The notes under the pieces: generated by a model
Databases searched by the model: none
Told to the model about the DNA's origin: nothing
What the model saw: the letters and a program-made list of their open reading frames with translations, nothing else
Part shown: in pieces, positions 24,634-32,812 of the stretch
Layout of the letters: each line of letters begins with the position of its first letter
Numbering within the stretch: the stretch's first letter is position 1
Translations under genes and position numbers: made by a program
From: an uncultured Eubacteriales bacterium
GTDB taxonomy: Bacteria; Bacillota; Clostridia; Christensenellales; Aristaeellaceae
Assembly (NCBI GenBank): GCA_902774025.1
Contig: CACYGY010000024.1
Location: 1-38,229 of the forward strand
DNA: 38,229 nt
Reading direction: 5' to 3'

Positions 24634-25329
24634 ATGAAGGGGAGAGACACGCAGGGAAGGCGGGTGGCATCCATGAGACTGGGCATTGTATCGGACACCC
24701 ATGGTCTGCTCCGGAGAGAGGTGTCTGAAGCGCTCACGGGCGTGGACCTGATCCTCCACGCGGGGGACATCGGCGGTCCGGAAATCCTGGAGCGGCTGGA
24801 AGAAATCGCTCTGGTGCGCGCCGTGCGGGGCAACTGTGACGGCGCCTGGGCCGGAAATCTCCGGAAAACGGAGGAATGGGAAGTCTCCGGCGTGAGCATG
24901 ATCATGACCCACAGGAAGAAGGATTTCCCTGATCTCCTCACAGACTACGATCTGGCGGTCTGCGGCCATTCCCATCAGTACAGGGAAGCATACCTCGGAA
25001 AAACCCTGATCCTGAATCCCGGCTGCTGCGGGCCCCGACGCCCCGCGGAGGCCATTACCCTGGCTCTGGCGGAACACGGTCCGGAGGGCTGGCGGGTGAG
25101 GCGTGTGGACATTCCCCACCGGGAGCGGCGGATACCCGGGAGCGGCAGAGAAGAGGATATCCGCAGGCAGATCGGGCAGGTGATCCGGGAAAACAGCCGC
25201 GGACGGAGCGTGGCGGAAACAGCCCGGCGGCTGGGTATGGAGGAGGAAACGGTGGAGCGGATCCTCCGGCTGCATGTCACCCATCCGGGGGCAGGCACAG
25301 AGGGAATCATGAGCCGCATGGGCCTGTAA
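24634..25329 (+). CDS. YfcE/MJ0936-type metallophosphoesterase with C-terminal helical extension
   Basis: The 231-residue protein shows all calcineurin-like motifs: GIVSDTHG, LILHAGDIGG, VRGNCD, MTHRKK and VCGHSHQY, which ligate two metals. Family members hydrolyse phosphodiesters such as cyclic nucleotide monophosphates in vitro. The core ends near residue 165. A further ~65 residues (REEDIRRQIGQVI, then VAETARRLGMEEETVERIL) look like a helix-turn-helix, possibly nucleic-acid binding. The start is uncertain. ATG 24634 has GGCGG six bases upstream, and ATG 24673 begins right at the conserved MRLGIVSDTHG but has a weaker site. It is the first gene after the promoter at 24450-24478. Confidence 0.85.
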   Translation: MKGRDTQGRRVASMRLGIVSDTHGLLRREVSEALTGVDLILHAGDIGGPEILERLEEIALVRAVRGNCDGAWAGNLRKTEEWEVSGVSMIMTHRKKDFPDLLTDYDLAVCGHSHQYREAYLGKTLILNPGCCGPRRPAEAITLALAEHGPEGWRVRRVDIPHRERRIPGSGREEDIRRQIGQVIRENSRGRSVAETARRLGMEEETVERILRLHVTHPGAGTEGIMSRMGL

Positions 25330-25478
25330 GGGAAGAAAGACGGGAAACGATGGAAGGACGGCGGATCCGGACGGAGGTCCGTCCCGGAAGGTCAGCGTAT
25401 CGGCAGATAATCCGGCACAGGCTCTTCATTTGCGGGCTGTTCTGTGCCTTTGGCCCTGCCGGCAGGGGAGACAGACCC

Positions 25479-25946
25479 ATGACCCTGCGGATCTGTCTCC
25501 TTACCTCCGGGAAGAAGTCCTTTGGCCTTCGGGGTGCTTCGCTTGCCCTCCCCAGCCCCTTGTATGAAAGCAACCGCGGCCTGTTCCGGCCTGAAATCCC
25601 GGGCTTTTGCGGATTTCCCGGTCTCACCGGGGTGGATATCCCGGGTATGGACGGGCTTCGGGAGATGAGCCTGTGCACCCTGCCGCACATGGGATGCACC
25701 ATCCTCGCGGAGTTGGAATATGAGCCCGGAAGCGGGTGCCGGCTCTGTACGGGCTGTCCCGGGGGAGAGAATCGGGTGCCCTTTGACGGACGGAGCCTGA
25801 ATGGCCCGGCGGATGAAAAGCTGCGCGGGGAACTGCGGGCGGAGTATGCCCCGGAGAGAAAGGAGAAAAGGTATGATCAGGTACGCAAGAGTGAAAACAG
25901 GGGATTATCTTCTCCGGAGGCTGTCGGAAAGATTCATTGCCTTTGA
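25479..25946 (+). CDS. Hypothetical Cys-containing protein, doubtful
   Basis: A frame open from 25350 to 25946 has G/C-ending codons like real genes here. The ATG at 25479 has AGGGGAG eight bases upstream. The product would be 155 residues, with a Cys cluster CRLCTGCPGGE and a charged segment (DEKLRGELRAEYAPERKEK). Against it, no family is recognised, and its end overlaps the well-supported exonuclease start by 74 bases. It may be a real lineage-specific gene or chance open sequence in GC-rich DNA. If it is not real, 25330-25872 is a 543-base gap without a visible terminator or RNA. Confidence 0.3.
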   Translation: MTLRICLLTSGKKSFGLRGASLALPSPLYESNRGLFRPEIPGFCGFPGLTGVDIPGMDGLREMSLCTLPHMGCTILAELEYEPGSGCRLCTGCPGGENRVPFDGRSLNGPADEKLRGELRAEYAPERKEKRYDQVRKSENRGLSSPEAVGKIHCL

Positions 25947-26910
25947 TACGGAGACCACGGGACTGGACCCCGACTATGGACGGATTGTGGAGGTAGGCGC
26001 TGTTCTGTTTGAGAAGGGCAGAAAAACGGACAGCTACGGGAGTCTTGTGCGTTCCGTGGCCTATGTGCCCTACGAGGCGCAGATGGTGAACCACATCACT
26101 CCCGCCATGCTCCGGAGCGCCCCTCCGCCATCGGAGGTCTATCCCCGGCTCCTGAGCTTTCTGGGGGACGCGGTCCGGGGCGGCACGGTGCTGGTGGGTC
26201 ATAATACCCTGTTCGACATGAAATTCCTGGCCTCCGAGCTGAGGCGGCAGGGGGCGTGCGCTGATTTCATCTACACGGATACCTGCAGCCTTTCCAGGAA
26301 GGTTCTGCCGCATCTGAGCAGTCATACCCAGGACACGGTGGCCACCGCCCTGGGGATCCGCAATCCCGGCAGTCACCGGGCGGAAACAGACGCCTGGACC
26401 TGCGGAGAGATCATGGTGAGAATGCTGCCTTGTCTGGAGAAGGATGAAAATATCCTGCGGGAGCGGGAAAGAAGGGCGGAGAAACGGGACAGGGCTGTTC
26501 CGGAGGAGGCGGAGAAGGATTTCTGCAGGCTTCTGAGCGGAAAAGCCAGCGGGGCAGGGCTGTACTATTACAGGACGGGAAAGCTTGTCCATGTCTGGAA
26601 GGACACCCACCTCTTCGGGCTGTGCCTGGGAGGCCGGAATCCCTATCTCGTTCTCCCCGCCTCCTGTCTTCCCCTTCTTCAGGAAAGGGTTTCGGAATCT
26701 CTCATTCAGCAGCCCTGCTGCAGCGCGGAGCAGAAAGTCTACGCCGACGGCGTGCGGGTCCTGCCGGGAAAGGATATGGGCCGGTTTGCGGAGGCACTCC
26801 TGCTGATCATGCTGGAGAGAATGCGGGAAACGGCGGGGGACGCCCAGGCCCGCTGGAATCTGGAACAGGAAAGGGAACTGTACTGGCAGCCGGAGGAAGC
26901 GCCTTTCTGA
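25873..26910 (+). CDS. DEDDh 3'-5' exonuclease (PolC/DnaQ-epsilon-like) with extra C-terminal domain
   Basis: The 345-residue protein has the DnaQ-type fold. Exo I is FIAFDTETTGL (Asp25, Glu27), Exo II is VGHNTLFDMKFL (Asp115), and Exo III is GSHRAETDAW (His168, Asp173), all intact. It degrades DNA or RNA 3' to 5' with two metal ions. Residues ~190-345 are an additional region rich in charged residues (ENILRERERRAEKRDR) and a hydrophobic half of unknown role, ending VRVLPGKDMGRFAEALLLIMLERM. The start at 25873 is chosen because AAAGGAGAAAAGGT lies directly upstream; the frame to 25801 lacks a site. The next gene starts 66 bases downstream on the same strand. Confidence 0.85.
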   Translation: MIRYARVKTGDYLLRRLSERFIAFDTETTGLDPDYGRIVEVGAVLFEKGRKTDSYGSLVRSVAYVPYEAQMVNHITPAMLRSAPPPSEVYPRLLSFLGDAVRGGTVLVGHNTLFDMKFLASELRRQGACADFIYTDTCSLSRKVLPHLSSHTQDTVATALGIRNPGSHRAETDAWTCGEIMVRMLPCLEKDENILRERERRAEKRDRAVPEEAEKDFCRLLSGKASGAGLYYYRTGKLVHVWKDTHLFGLCLGGRNPYLVLPASCLPLLQERVSESLIQQPCCSAEQKVYADGVRVLPGKDMGRFAEALLLIMLERMRETAGDAQARWNLEQERELYWQPEEAPF

Positions 26911-26976
26911 CGCATTCCCGACAGAGGAGAGAAAAACAACAGAATCAGAGCATTTCATGCAGAGGGGGAATATGCT

Positions 26977-28581
26977 GTGCGCCAGCTTCTCAGGAACGCA
27001 AAAATCTATGACGGAACCGGTGGGGAACCATTGATGGGGGATCTTCTCCTGGAAGGGGACCGGATTGCCCGGATCGCTCCGCACCTGGAGGCGGAAGCGG
27101 ATCAGGTGGTGGATCTGCAGGGTCTGTCCGTGGCTCCCGGCCTGATCGATGAACATTCCCACAATGACTGGTTTGCCATCCGGAAGGATCCGCTGCCCTA
27201 TTTTGCCCCTTTTATCCGGCAGGGGATTACCTCCTTTATCTGCGGCAACTGCGGCATTTCCGTGGTCGGCTGTGAAAGGGACAATCCCTACATTGACCAG
27301 ATGGGCGGCGGCATTTTCGACTTTCAGGATACCGTGGGACAGTTCTCCACGATCAGGGAATACTTTGAGGCCATGGACGGGCATATGCCCTGCAATATGG
27401 CGCTCCTGGCGGGACACTGCACCGCAAGAGCTGCCGTGGGCGGCACGGAAAACCGGAAGCTTACCCCTCAGGAGGAGGAAAGGATGCTGGCCATTCTGGA
27501 GAAGGCTCTTCAGGAAGGTGCGGTGGGCCTTTCCCTGGGACTGATGTATCACCCGGGCCTCTTTGCGGACGTGGAGGAAATGCGGAAGGTGGCGCAGCTG
27601 TGCGTCCGGTATCACAGGCCCCTGACGGTGCATCCCAGGGCAGAGTCCAAGGTATCCATGGCTTATCCCCAGCTGGTGGGCCGGTCTCACCTGCTGAGGG
27701 CAGTGGATGAACTGGTGGAGATATCCCGGGGTACAGATCTGAAGCTGCAGTATTCCCACGCCATTTTTGTGGGACGCCGTTCCCTGGGTGACCGGGAGGA
27801 ACTGATGCGGATCTTCGACCGTCTCCGCTCGGAAGGCGTGGACGTGATGTACGATATCTACAATGAATGTCTGGGGGTGTCGGTCATCACGGTGATCCTC
27901 CCCGCGTGGTATCAGGCCCTGTCGGAGAAGGAGAAGAAAAAACCCGCGAACCGTCTCCGCCTGACTGCCCTGGTCAGGGCGACCAGTGTCCTTCTGGGCT
28001 TCGGATTCAGGGATATTCAGATCGCCTACATCGGACCCGGATACGAGAAGTATGAGGGAAAGAACGTGCATGAGATTGCCCTTGAGGAAGGCATGAGTGA
28101 CATGGATGCCTATCTCATGCTCTGCGAGGCCAGTCATTTCAACGGCCGGGTGAACATGGGTCCCTATTCCACTCCGGAGATCATCTCTGCCTTTGAGCAT
28201 GACGAGCACTGCCTGTACATGACGGATGCGTGGGTGGAGGAGCATGGGGTGCAGAACCCCGCCATCTATGACTGTTTTCCCAAGTTCCTCAGGGATGCAC
28301 TGAGGGGCACGGGGGATACCCTGCCCAGGACCATCCGCCGGATGACCGGAGCGACGGCGGACCGGTTCATGATTCAGGAACGGGGCTACCTGAAGGAAGG
28401 CTATTTTGCGGACCTTACCGTGTTCGACGAGGAGGAAATCAGGAACGCCACGCCGGACCAGACGAAATCCTTCGGGATCCGGAAAGTATGGATCAACGGA
28501 CAGCTGGTCTGCGAAGATGACCGGCTGAACGAGGAAGCCCTGAAAACCACAGGCCGGGCCATGAGGGCGGGAAATGTGTAA
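26977..28581 (+). CDS. D-aminoacylase-like amidohydrolase (N-acyl-D-amino-acid deacylase family)
   Basis: This 534-residue metal-dependent amidohydrolase has an N-terminal beta sandwich with NAKIYDGTG. DEHSHND (His60, His62) gives the first two metal ligands and SFICGNCGIS is the family hallmark. VGLSLGLMYHPG, the TVHPRAES loop and a late metal-site region around MTDAW follow. GYLKEGYFADLTVFD closes the sandwich. Family members deacylate N-acyl-D-amino acids or act on related amides, so it may salvage D-amino acid derivatives from peptidoglycan. The start is GTG 26977 with AGGGGG eight bases upstream; the ATG at 26972 is out of frame. It is 15 bases from the next gene, in the same probable operon. 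Confidence 0.85.
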   Translation: MRQLLRNAKIYDGTGGEPLMGDLLLEGDRIARIAPHLEAEADQVVDLQGLSVAPGLIDEHSHNDWFAIRKDPLPYFAPFIRQGITSFICGNCGISVVGCERDNPYIDQMGGGIFDFQDTVGQFSTIREYFEAMDGHMPCNMALLAGHCTARAAVGGTENRKLTPQEEERMLAILEKALQEGAVGLSLGLMYHPGLFADVEEMRKVAQLCVRYHRPLTVHPRAESKVSMAYPQLVGRSHLLRAVDELVEISRGTDLKLQYSHAIFVGRRSLGDREELMRIFDRLRSEGVDVMYDIYNECLGVSVITVILPAWYQALSEKEKKKPANRLRLTALVRATSVLLGFGFRDIQIAYIGPGYEKYEGKNVHEIALEEGMSDMDAYLMLCEASHFNGRVNMGPYSTPEIISAFEHDEHCLYMTDAWVEEHGVQNPAIYDCFPKFLRDALRGTGDTLPRTIRRMTGATADRFMIQERGYLKEGYFADLTVFDEEEIRNATPDQTKSFGIRKVWINGQLVCEDDRLNEEALKTTGRAMRAGNV

Positions 28582-28596
28582 GGGAGGAGAGGGTAT

Positions 28597-28956
28597 ATGA
28601 TCCGTGTTTACTGTTATTCCCGGTGTACCACGTGCCGGAAGGCACTGGCGTGGCTCCGGGAGAGAAAGATCGGGTTTGAAGTGACGGATCTGAAGGAAAA
28701 TCCACCGGATGAGGAAGCGCTCCGGACCTGTCATGCGCAAAGCGGGCTGCCCCTGCGGCGTTTTTTCAACACCAGCGGTCAGGCGTACCGTGCTTTGAAC
28801 CTTGCGGAAAAACTGCCGGAAATGAGTGAGGACGAACAGTTCCGCCTTCTCGCCTCGGACGGCATGCTGGTGAAGCGTCCGCTTCTGCTGGCCGGGGACA
28901 GGGTGCTGGTGGGTTTCCGGGAAAAGGAATGGGCGGAAGTCTTTGAAAAAACCTGA
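28597..28956 (+). CDS. ArsC/Spx-family thioredoxin-fold protein
   Basis: The 119-residue protein has the compact ArsC/YffB/Spx fold. It starts IRVYCYSRCTTCRKALAWL, with Cys10 and Cys13 in a CTTC motif, and has the conserved LVKRPLLL near residue 90 with the Arg typical of the family. Members include arsenate reductases and the RNA-polymerase-binding regulators Spx/MgsR. The paired Cys supports a redox role. No arsenic genes are near, so arsenate reduction is unlikely to be its main job. GGGAGGAGAGGGTAT gives a strong start. It lies 15 bases after the amidohydrolase and 10 bases before the CXXC membrane protein, which suggests shared redox physiology. Confidence 0.87.
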   Translation: MIRVYCYSRCTTCRKALAWLRERKIGFEVTDLKENPPDEEALRTCHAQSGLPLRRFFNTSGQAYRALNLAEKLPEMSEDEQFRLLASDGMLVKRPLLLAGDRVLVGFREKEWAEVFEKT

Positions 28957-28966
28957 GGGGCAGAGC

Positions 28967-29707
28967 ATGAGAAAGAAAGTCTACCTGGCATTCCAGGCCT
29001 GTCTGTACGGAATCTGTGCCGCGCTTCTGTGCCTGGTGGTTCTCCGCATCTACCGGGACGGGCTGCAGCGGCAGTCCGAAAACGTGCTTCTGTGGATTTT
29101 TACCCGGGAAAATGTGGCCGAGGGACTGAGACCGGTGCTTCCGGTGCTGTACGGAACCCTGGGTTCCACTCTGGCGGGACTTCTTCTGAATGTCCGGGAC
29201 GATGGGATGGACAGGGAGGTGCGGGATACGGAAATCCAGCGGGATCTTCTGTCCCGGGGCAGGGAAGCCACACCGGAAATCCTCCGGGAGCGGAAACTGC
29301 AGCGTATTTTCAGGATCCTGGGCATCTGTCTCTTTCTTCTGTGCCTTGCCATGGTGACCCTTTTCAGGCTGAGGGAGGGCGGGGAGGCGGAAGCGGATTT
29401 CCTTCGGTTTCTGAACTGGATGCTGCCCTGGACCGCCGGGGGGTTCCTGTGTCTCCTGATCACCGAGGGCCTGCGGGCGGGGAGCATATCCCGGGAGACG
29501 GAGGCGCTGCGGAAGCAGCCCAGGGTTTCTTCAGGGCCGGAAAAACCCATGGCGGAGACGGGAAAAGGGCGGGGCCTTGTCCTGGTCCGCCTGTTGATCC
29601 TGCTTCTGGCCCTGTGCCTGATTCTCGCGGGTATCCTGAACGGAGGCATGCGTGACACCCTGATGAAGGCCATTCTCATATGTACGGAGTGTGTTGGACT
29701 TGGCTAA
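28967..29707 (+). CDS. Membrane protein ending in a CD1871A-type CXXC segment
   Basis: The 246-residue protein has about five hydrophobic segments: ~10-28, 52-74, 118-137 and 152-170, and a last one near 212-230 before the tail. It ends MKAILICTECVGLG, with Cys239 and Cys242. That ending resembles the short CXXC proteins (CD1871A type, from memory) found next to 4Fe-4S membrane proteins in Clostridia; here it is the tail of a much longer protein. The start at 28967 has GAGGGGCAGAGC upstream. Its last codons overlap the start of the ferredoxin-thioredoxin fusion gene, so translation is coupled. It probably acts with that protein in moving electrons or thiols across the membrane (inference). 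Confidence 0.75.
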   Translation: MRKKVYLAFQACLYGICAALLCLVVLRIYRDGLQRQSENVLLWIFTRENVAEGLRPVLPVLYGTLGSTLAGLLLNVRDDGMDREVRDTEIQRDLLSRGREATPEILRERKLQRIFRILGICLFLLCLAMVTLFRLREGGEAEADFLRFLNWMLPWTAGGFLCLLITEGLRAGSISRETEALRKQPRVSSGPEKPMAETGKGRGLVLVRLLILLLALCLILAGILNGGMRDTLMKAILICTECVGLG

Positions 29708-31625
29708 ATATACACGGAAACTGGTGCAACTCTACGCGGCGCTTCTGTACAATGCCCACCTGAAGGGCTTTGTGGAGGGTGAAATCTATCAGGGAAAGAT
29801 CAAGTCCGTATGTGTACCGGGTCTGAACTGCTATTCCTGTCCCGGCGCCATCGGTGCCTGTCCCCTCGGGGCGCTTCAGAACGCCCTGAACGCGAGCGGT
29901 CACAGGGCACCCTGGTATGTCCTGGGGATCCTGATGCTTTTCGGCCTGACACTGGGCCGCACGATCTGCGGATGGATCTGCCCCATGGGTCTGATCCAGG
30001 AACTGCTCCACAAAATCCCGGGGCCCAAAATCCGGAAAAGCCGTGTGACCCGCGTTCTGTCTCTTCTCAAGTACGTGATCCTTGTGGTCTTTGTCATCGC
30101 CATTCCCCTGTGGTATGGACTTCAGCATAACCTTCCCATGCCCGGGTTCTGCAAGTATATCTGTCCCGCGGGAACCCTGGAGGGCGCGGTGGGGCTTCTG
30201 GCCAATGAGGAGAACAGCGGACTGTTTGCCACCCTGGGTCTGTACTTTACCAGGAAATGGGTCATTCTGGTGATCCTCGGCCTGGCCTGTATTTTCTGCT
30301 ACCGGGCTTTCTGCCGCTTCCTCTGCCCTCTGGGCGCCCTGTACGGCCTGTTCAACCGGGTGGCCCTCACGGGGGTGAGGGTGGAGGCGGGAAAGTGCAG
30401 TGGCTGCGGACGGTGCGTGCGCACCTGTTCCATGGATGTGCGGCGCGTGGGCGACCGGGAATGCATCAGCTGCGGAAAGTGCATGCATCACTGTCCCGGC
30501 GGGGCCATTTCCCTGAAGTGCGGAAAACTGACGCTGATGAAGGCGGAAGAGGACACGGCGGAGAGAAGGAAGCGCCGCCTGTGGGGAAGGATTGCCTGGG
30601 GTATCGCCGTGGTTTTCCTGGCCTTTGTGCTGGTGTGGGTGAACCTCCCCGGGGAAGAAAGGGTTCCGGAGACGGCCGTGACGGCGGAAGATGCCGATCC
30701 GGTTCCGGAAGGGTATGAAAAGGGACAGAGGCTGAAAAACTTTGAAGCGGATCTCATCGGCGGCGGCCGGTTCAGTCTGGAGGCCTGCCGGGGCAGGGTG
30801 GTCATTCTCAACCTCTGGGCCACTTACTGCAAGCCCTGCATCACGGAGCTTCCCCTTTTCGATCAGTTGAAGAAGAAATACCCGGATGTGGAGATTCTGG
30901 CCATTCACGAGGGCACGATTCTCGGGGAGGCGGACGTGGAAGCGTTCCTGCGGGACCGGGACTGGGACCTGAAGTTTACCGTTGACACGACGGAGGGAGA
31001 GCTTTTCCGCCTGGTGAACGGTTCTTCAACGCTGCCCCAGACGCTGGTGCTGGACCGGGATGGAAAGGTGATCTACAACGAAGTGCGGTCCGTAACCATG
31101 GAGATGCTGGAAGCCCTGGTGATTGAGGCCGGGGCGGAAGCGACGGAGGAAAAAATCCTGGAGGCGACGGATGCGGAAGAGGGGAACGGAAAAGGGCAGA
31201 GGCTTCCGGACTTTTCCATGGAGCTGCTGAAGGGCGGCACCTTTCACCTCCGGGATTACCGGGGCAGGGTGGTCATTCTCAATCTCTGGGCCACCTACTG
31301 CAAGCCCTGCATCGCAGAGCTCCCGTATTTTGATCAGCTGAAGAAGAAATATCCGGAGGTGGAGGTACTGGCAGTCCATGACGGCACGATCATGAGTGCC
31401 GGGGAGGTTTCGGATTTCCTGAAGGAGTATTCGTGGGATCTGGATTTTGCTCTGGACAGTGACGGAAAGGTGTTCGACCTTGTCGATGGTTCCTCGAAAC
31501 TGCCCCAGACCCTGGTGCTGGATCCCCGGGGCATTGTTCTTTACAATGAAATCCGGTCCATGACCTCTGAGATGCTGGAGACGCTGGTTCTGGAAGCCCT
31601 GGGAAACACCGGAGAAGGAGGATGA
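29700..31625 (+). CDS. NapH-like 4Fe-4S membrane protein fused to two TlpA-type thioredoxin domains
   Basis: The 641-residue protein has an N-terminal polyferredoxin membrane part (1-~315) with Cys motifs CYSCPGAIGACPLG, CGWICPMG, CKYICPAG and CRFLCPLG as in NapH/RnfH-type proteins. Two 4Fe-4S motifs follow, CSGCGRCVRTCSM and CISCGKCMHHCPGG. A last helix (~305-325, IAWGIAVVFLAFVLVWV) leads to two consecutive thioredoxin domains outside the membrane. Each reads ILNLWATYCKPC (Cys377/380 and Cys534/537). Electrons could pass from cytoplasmic donors via the clusters to the CXXC pairs. The start is uncertain: TTG 29700 has GGAG ten bases upstream, while GTG 29691 is nearly on top of the GGAG. Topology is predicted, not shown. 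Confidence 0.85.
   Translation: MAKYTRKLVQLYAALLYNAHLKGFVEGEIYQGKIKSVCVPGLNCYSCPGAIGACPLGALQNALNASGHRAPWYVLGILMLFGLTLGRTICGWICPMGLIQELLHKIPGPKIRKSRVTRVLSLLKYVILVVFVIAIPLWYGLQHNLPMPGFCKYICPAGTLEGAVGLLANEENSGLFATLGLYFTRKWVILVILGLACIFCYRAFCRFLCPLGALYGLFNRVALTGVRVEAGKCSGCGRCVRTCSMDVRRVGDRECISCGKCMHHCPGGAISLKCGKLTLMKAEEDTAERRKRRLWGRIAWGIAVVFLAFVLVWVNLPGEERVPETAVTAEDADPVPEGYEKGQRLKNFEADLIGGGRFSLEACRGRVVILNLWATYCKPCITELPLFDQLKKKYPDVEILAIHEGTILGEADVEAFLRDRDWDLKFTVDTTEGELFRLVNGSSTLPQTLVLDRDGKVIYNEVRSVTMEMLEALVIEAGAEATEEKILEATDAEEGNGKGQRLPDFSMELLKGGTFHLRDYRGRVVILNLWATYCKPCIAELPYFDQLKKKYPEVEVLAVHDGTIMSAGEVSDFLKEYSWDLDFALDSDGKVFDLVDGSSKLPQTLVLDPRGIVLYNEIRSMTSEMLETLVLEALGNTGEGG
30714..31598 (+). repeat. 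Tandem duplication of the TlpA domain (471-bp offset)
   Basis: Coding sequence around GGCAGGGTGGTCATTCTCAA at 30792 recurs at 31263 with most bases kept over hundreds of positions, including ATCTGGGCC/CCTGGGCC-type stretches and AAGAAGAAATA. The offset is 471 bases (157 codons) and keeps the frame. The copies have diverged mainly at silent sites and in the linker. Confidence 0.8.
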
Positions 31626-32143
31626 GCGTGGACTTTCTCTGGCATTATGATTCTCCCCTGGGGCGGATGACCCTGGCCAGTGACGGCGGGAGACTGACAG
31701 GGCTCTGGTTTGACGGTCAGGCGCATTTCGGGGAAAATCTCAGTTCCCTTCGGGAAAACAGATGTGTACCGGTCATTCTCCGGACCATGGAGTGGCTGGA
31801 CATGTACTTCTGCGGCCGGGAGCCCGACTGGAAACCGGACCTCTTCCTGCGTGCCACGGATTTCCGCCGCCGCGTCTGGGAAGAGATCCTCACCATTCCC
31901 CGGGGACAGACTGTGAGCTACCGGGAACTGGCCGGGCGCACCTGGGGCACGGAATACACCCGTGCCGTCAGCGGCGCGGTAGCCCGCAACCCCATCAGCC
32001 TCATCATTCCCTGCCACAGGGTAGTGGGGCAGAAGGGGCTGACCGGGTATGCAGGAGGACTGGACAGAAAAAGGCGCCTGTTGGAAATGGAGCAGGCGCC
32101 GGGAGATCAGAATCCCATGGAGTCGTTGACCAGGATCACGTGA
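31622..32143 (+). CDS. Methylated-DNA--[protein]-cysteine S-methyltransferase
   Basis: The 173-residue repair protein takes the alkyl group from O6-alkylguanine onto its own Cys. The active-site motif IIPCHRVV (Cys131) is intact. FRRRVWEEILTIPRGQTVSYRELA holds the helix-turn-helix and the recognition helix, and GLTGYAGGLDRKRRLLE is the usual C-terminal end. It is the Ogt-like single-domain form without an Ada regulatory domain. The ATG at 31622 overlaps the stop of the ferredoxin-thioredoxin gene (ATGA), so it is coupled to that operon although the functions seem unrelated. Its 3' end overlaps the convergent LUD gene by 37 bases and contains that gene's terminator. Confidence 0.9.
   Translation: MSVDFLWHYDSPLGRMTLASDGGRLTGLWFDGQAHFGENLSSLRENRCVPVILRTMEWLDMYFCGREPDWKPDLFLRATDFRRRVWEEILTIPRGQTVSYRELAGRTWGTEYTRAVSGAVARNPISLIIPCHRVVGQKGLTGYAGGLDRKRRLLEMEQAPGDQNPMESLTRIT
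32068..32100 (-). terminator. Terminator of the LUD gene, lying inside the opposite gene
   Basis: On the minus strand, GGCGCCTG (32100-32093) pairs perfectly with CAGGCGCC (32080-32073) and is followed by TTTTT (32072-32068). It starts seven bases after the LUD stop and lies within the methyltransferase coding sequence. Confidence 0.7.
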
Positions 32144-32736
32144 ATCCGATCCCTGTGACGGGAAAAGCGAGTGATCAGAATCTGACAGCAGATGGTATCC
32201 GGCGACTTGCAGTCCATGCAGGCGCCGGTTTTTGTGCAGGGAGTGGAAAGACCGAAGCGCTGGGCGTTGATGGGCGAGGCCACATTCCGTGCCCGTTTCA
32301 TGGCCGAGTCCAGGTCCGGACAGACCTTGTTCATGCCCAGAATGAAGAGGACCTTCCGGGGACCCTGGGCAATGGCGGATACGCGGTTGGCATTGCCGTC
32401 CACATTCACCATGATGCCGTCCTGGGTGATGGCATTGCTGCTGGAGAGAAAGACATCTGCGTCATAGGCGGCAAGCATGGCGGCCCGCTTATCCTCCGCG
32501 GCGTCCCGGTCCAGGAAGCGGTAGTTACCCTCCTTCAGGGCTTTCACCAGGCCGATCTCATGGACGCTCATGGCGCCGCCCATGGTGACGGAACTGTTTT
32601 CGGGGATCAGGGCAAGAGCCTGGCGGAGGGCGGATTCCCGGTCCGGCGCGTAATAGCCGTGCATATTGCGGGATTCCAGGCCCTCAATGACCTTCTGGGC
32701 CAGCAGTTCATTGCGTTTTGTGATGTTTTCGTTCAT
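32107..32736 (-). CDS. LUD-domain (LutC/DUF162-like) protein
   Basis: The 209-residue protein matches the LUD family, which includes the LutC subunit of lactate utilisation. It starts MNENITKRNELLAQKVIEGL, then VTMGGAMSVHEIGL, ADVFLSSSNAITQDGIMVNVDG and VLFILGMNKVCPDLDSAM. The C-terminus has CTKTGACMDCKSPDTICC, a Cys-rich segment that may bind a cluster or metal. No lutA or lutB neighbour is present, so it is one of the stand-alone LUD proteins whose reaction is unknown. The start at 32736 has GGAGG six bases upstream; the longer frame to 32913 covers the fumarase promoter and is rejected. Its terminator lies inside the neighbouring gene. Confidence 0.87.
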   Translation of the reverse strand: MNENITKRNELLAQKVIEGLESRNMHGYYAPDRESALRQALALIPENSSVTMGGAMSVHEIGLVKALKEGNYRFLDRDAAEDKRAAMLAAYDADVFLSSSNAITQDGIMVNVDGNANRVSAIAQGPRKVLFILGMNKVCPDLDSAMKRARNVASPINAQRFGLSTPCTKTGACMDCKSPDTICCQILITRFSRHRDRIHVILVNDSMGF

Positions 32737-32812
32737 GGAATACCTCCGTTCTTTCTCCGGGATATCCGGAACGTACCACAGGCGGGATGCAAAAACAAGT
32801 CGGGGGAGGGCC

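Noticed and set aside
25624..28968. Very long minus-strand open frame (1114 residues)
   Set aside because: It lies opposite the exonuclease, amidohydrolase and ArsC-like genes, all with clear motifs. The translation is rich in His/Pro/Arg/Gln with no recognisable domain; it is a GC-rich antisense shadow.
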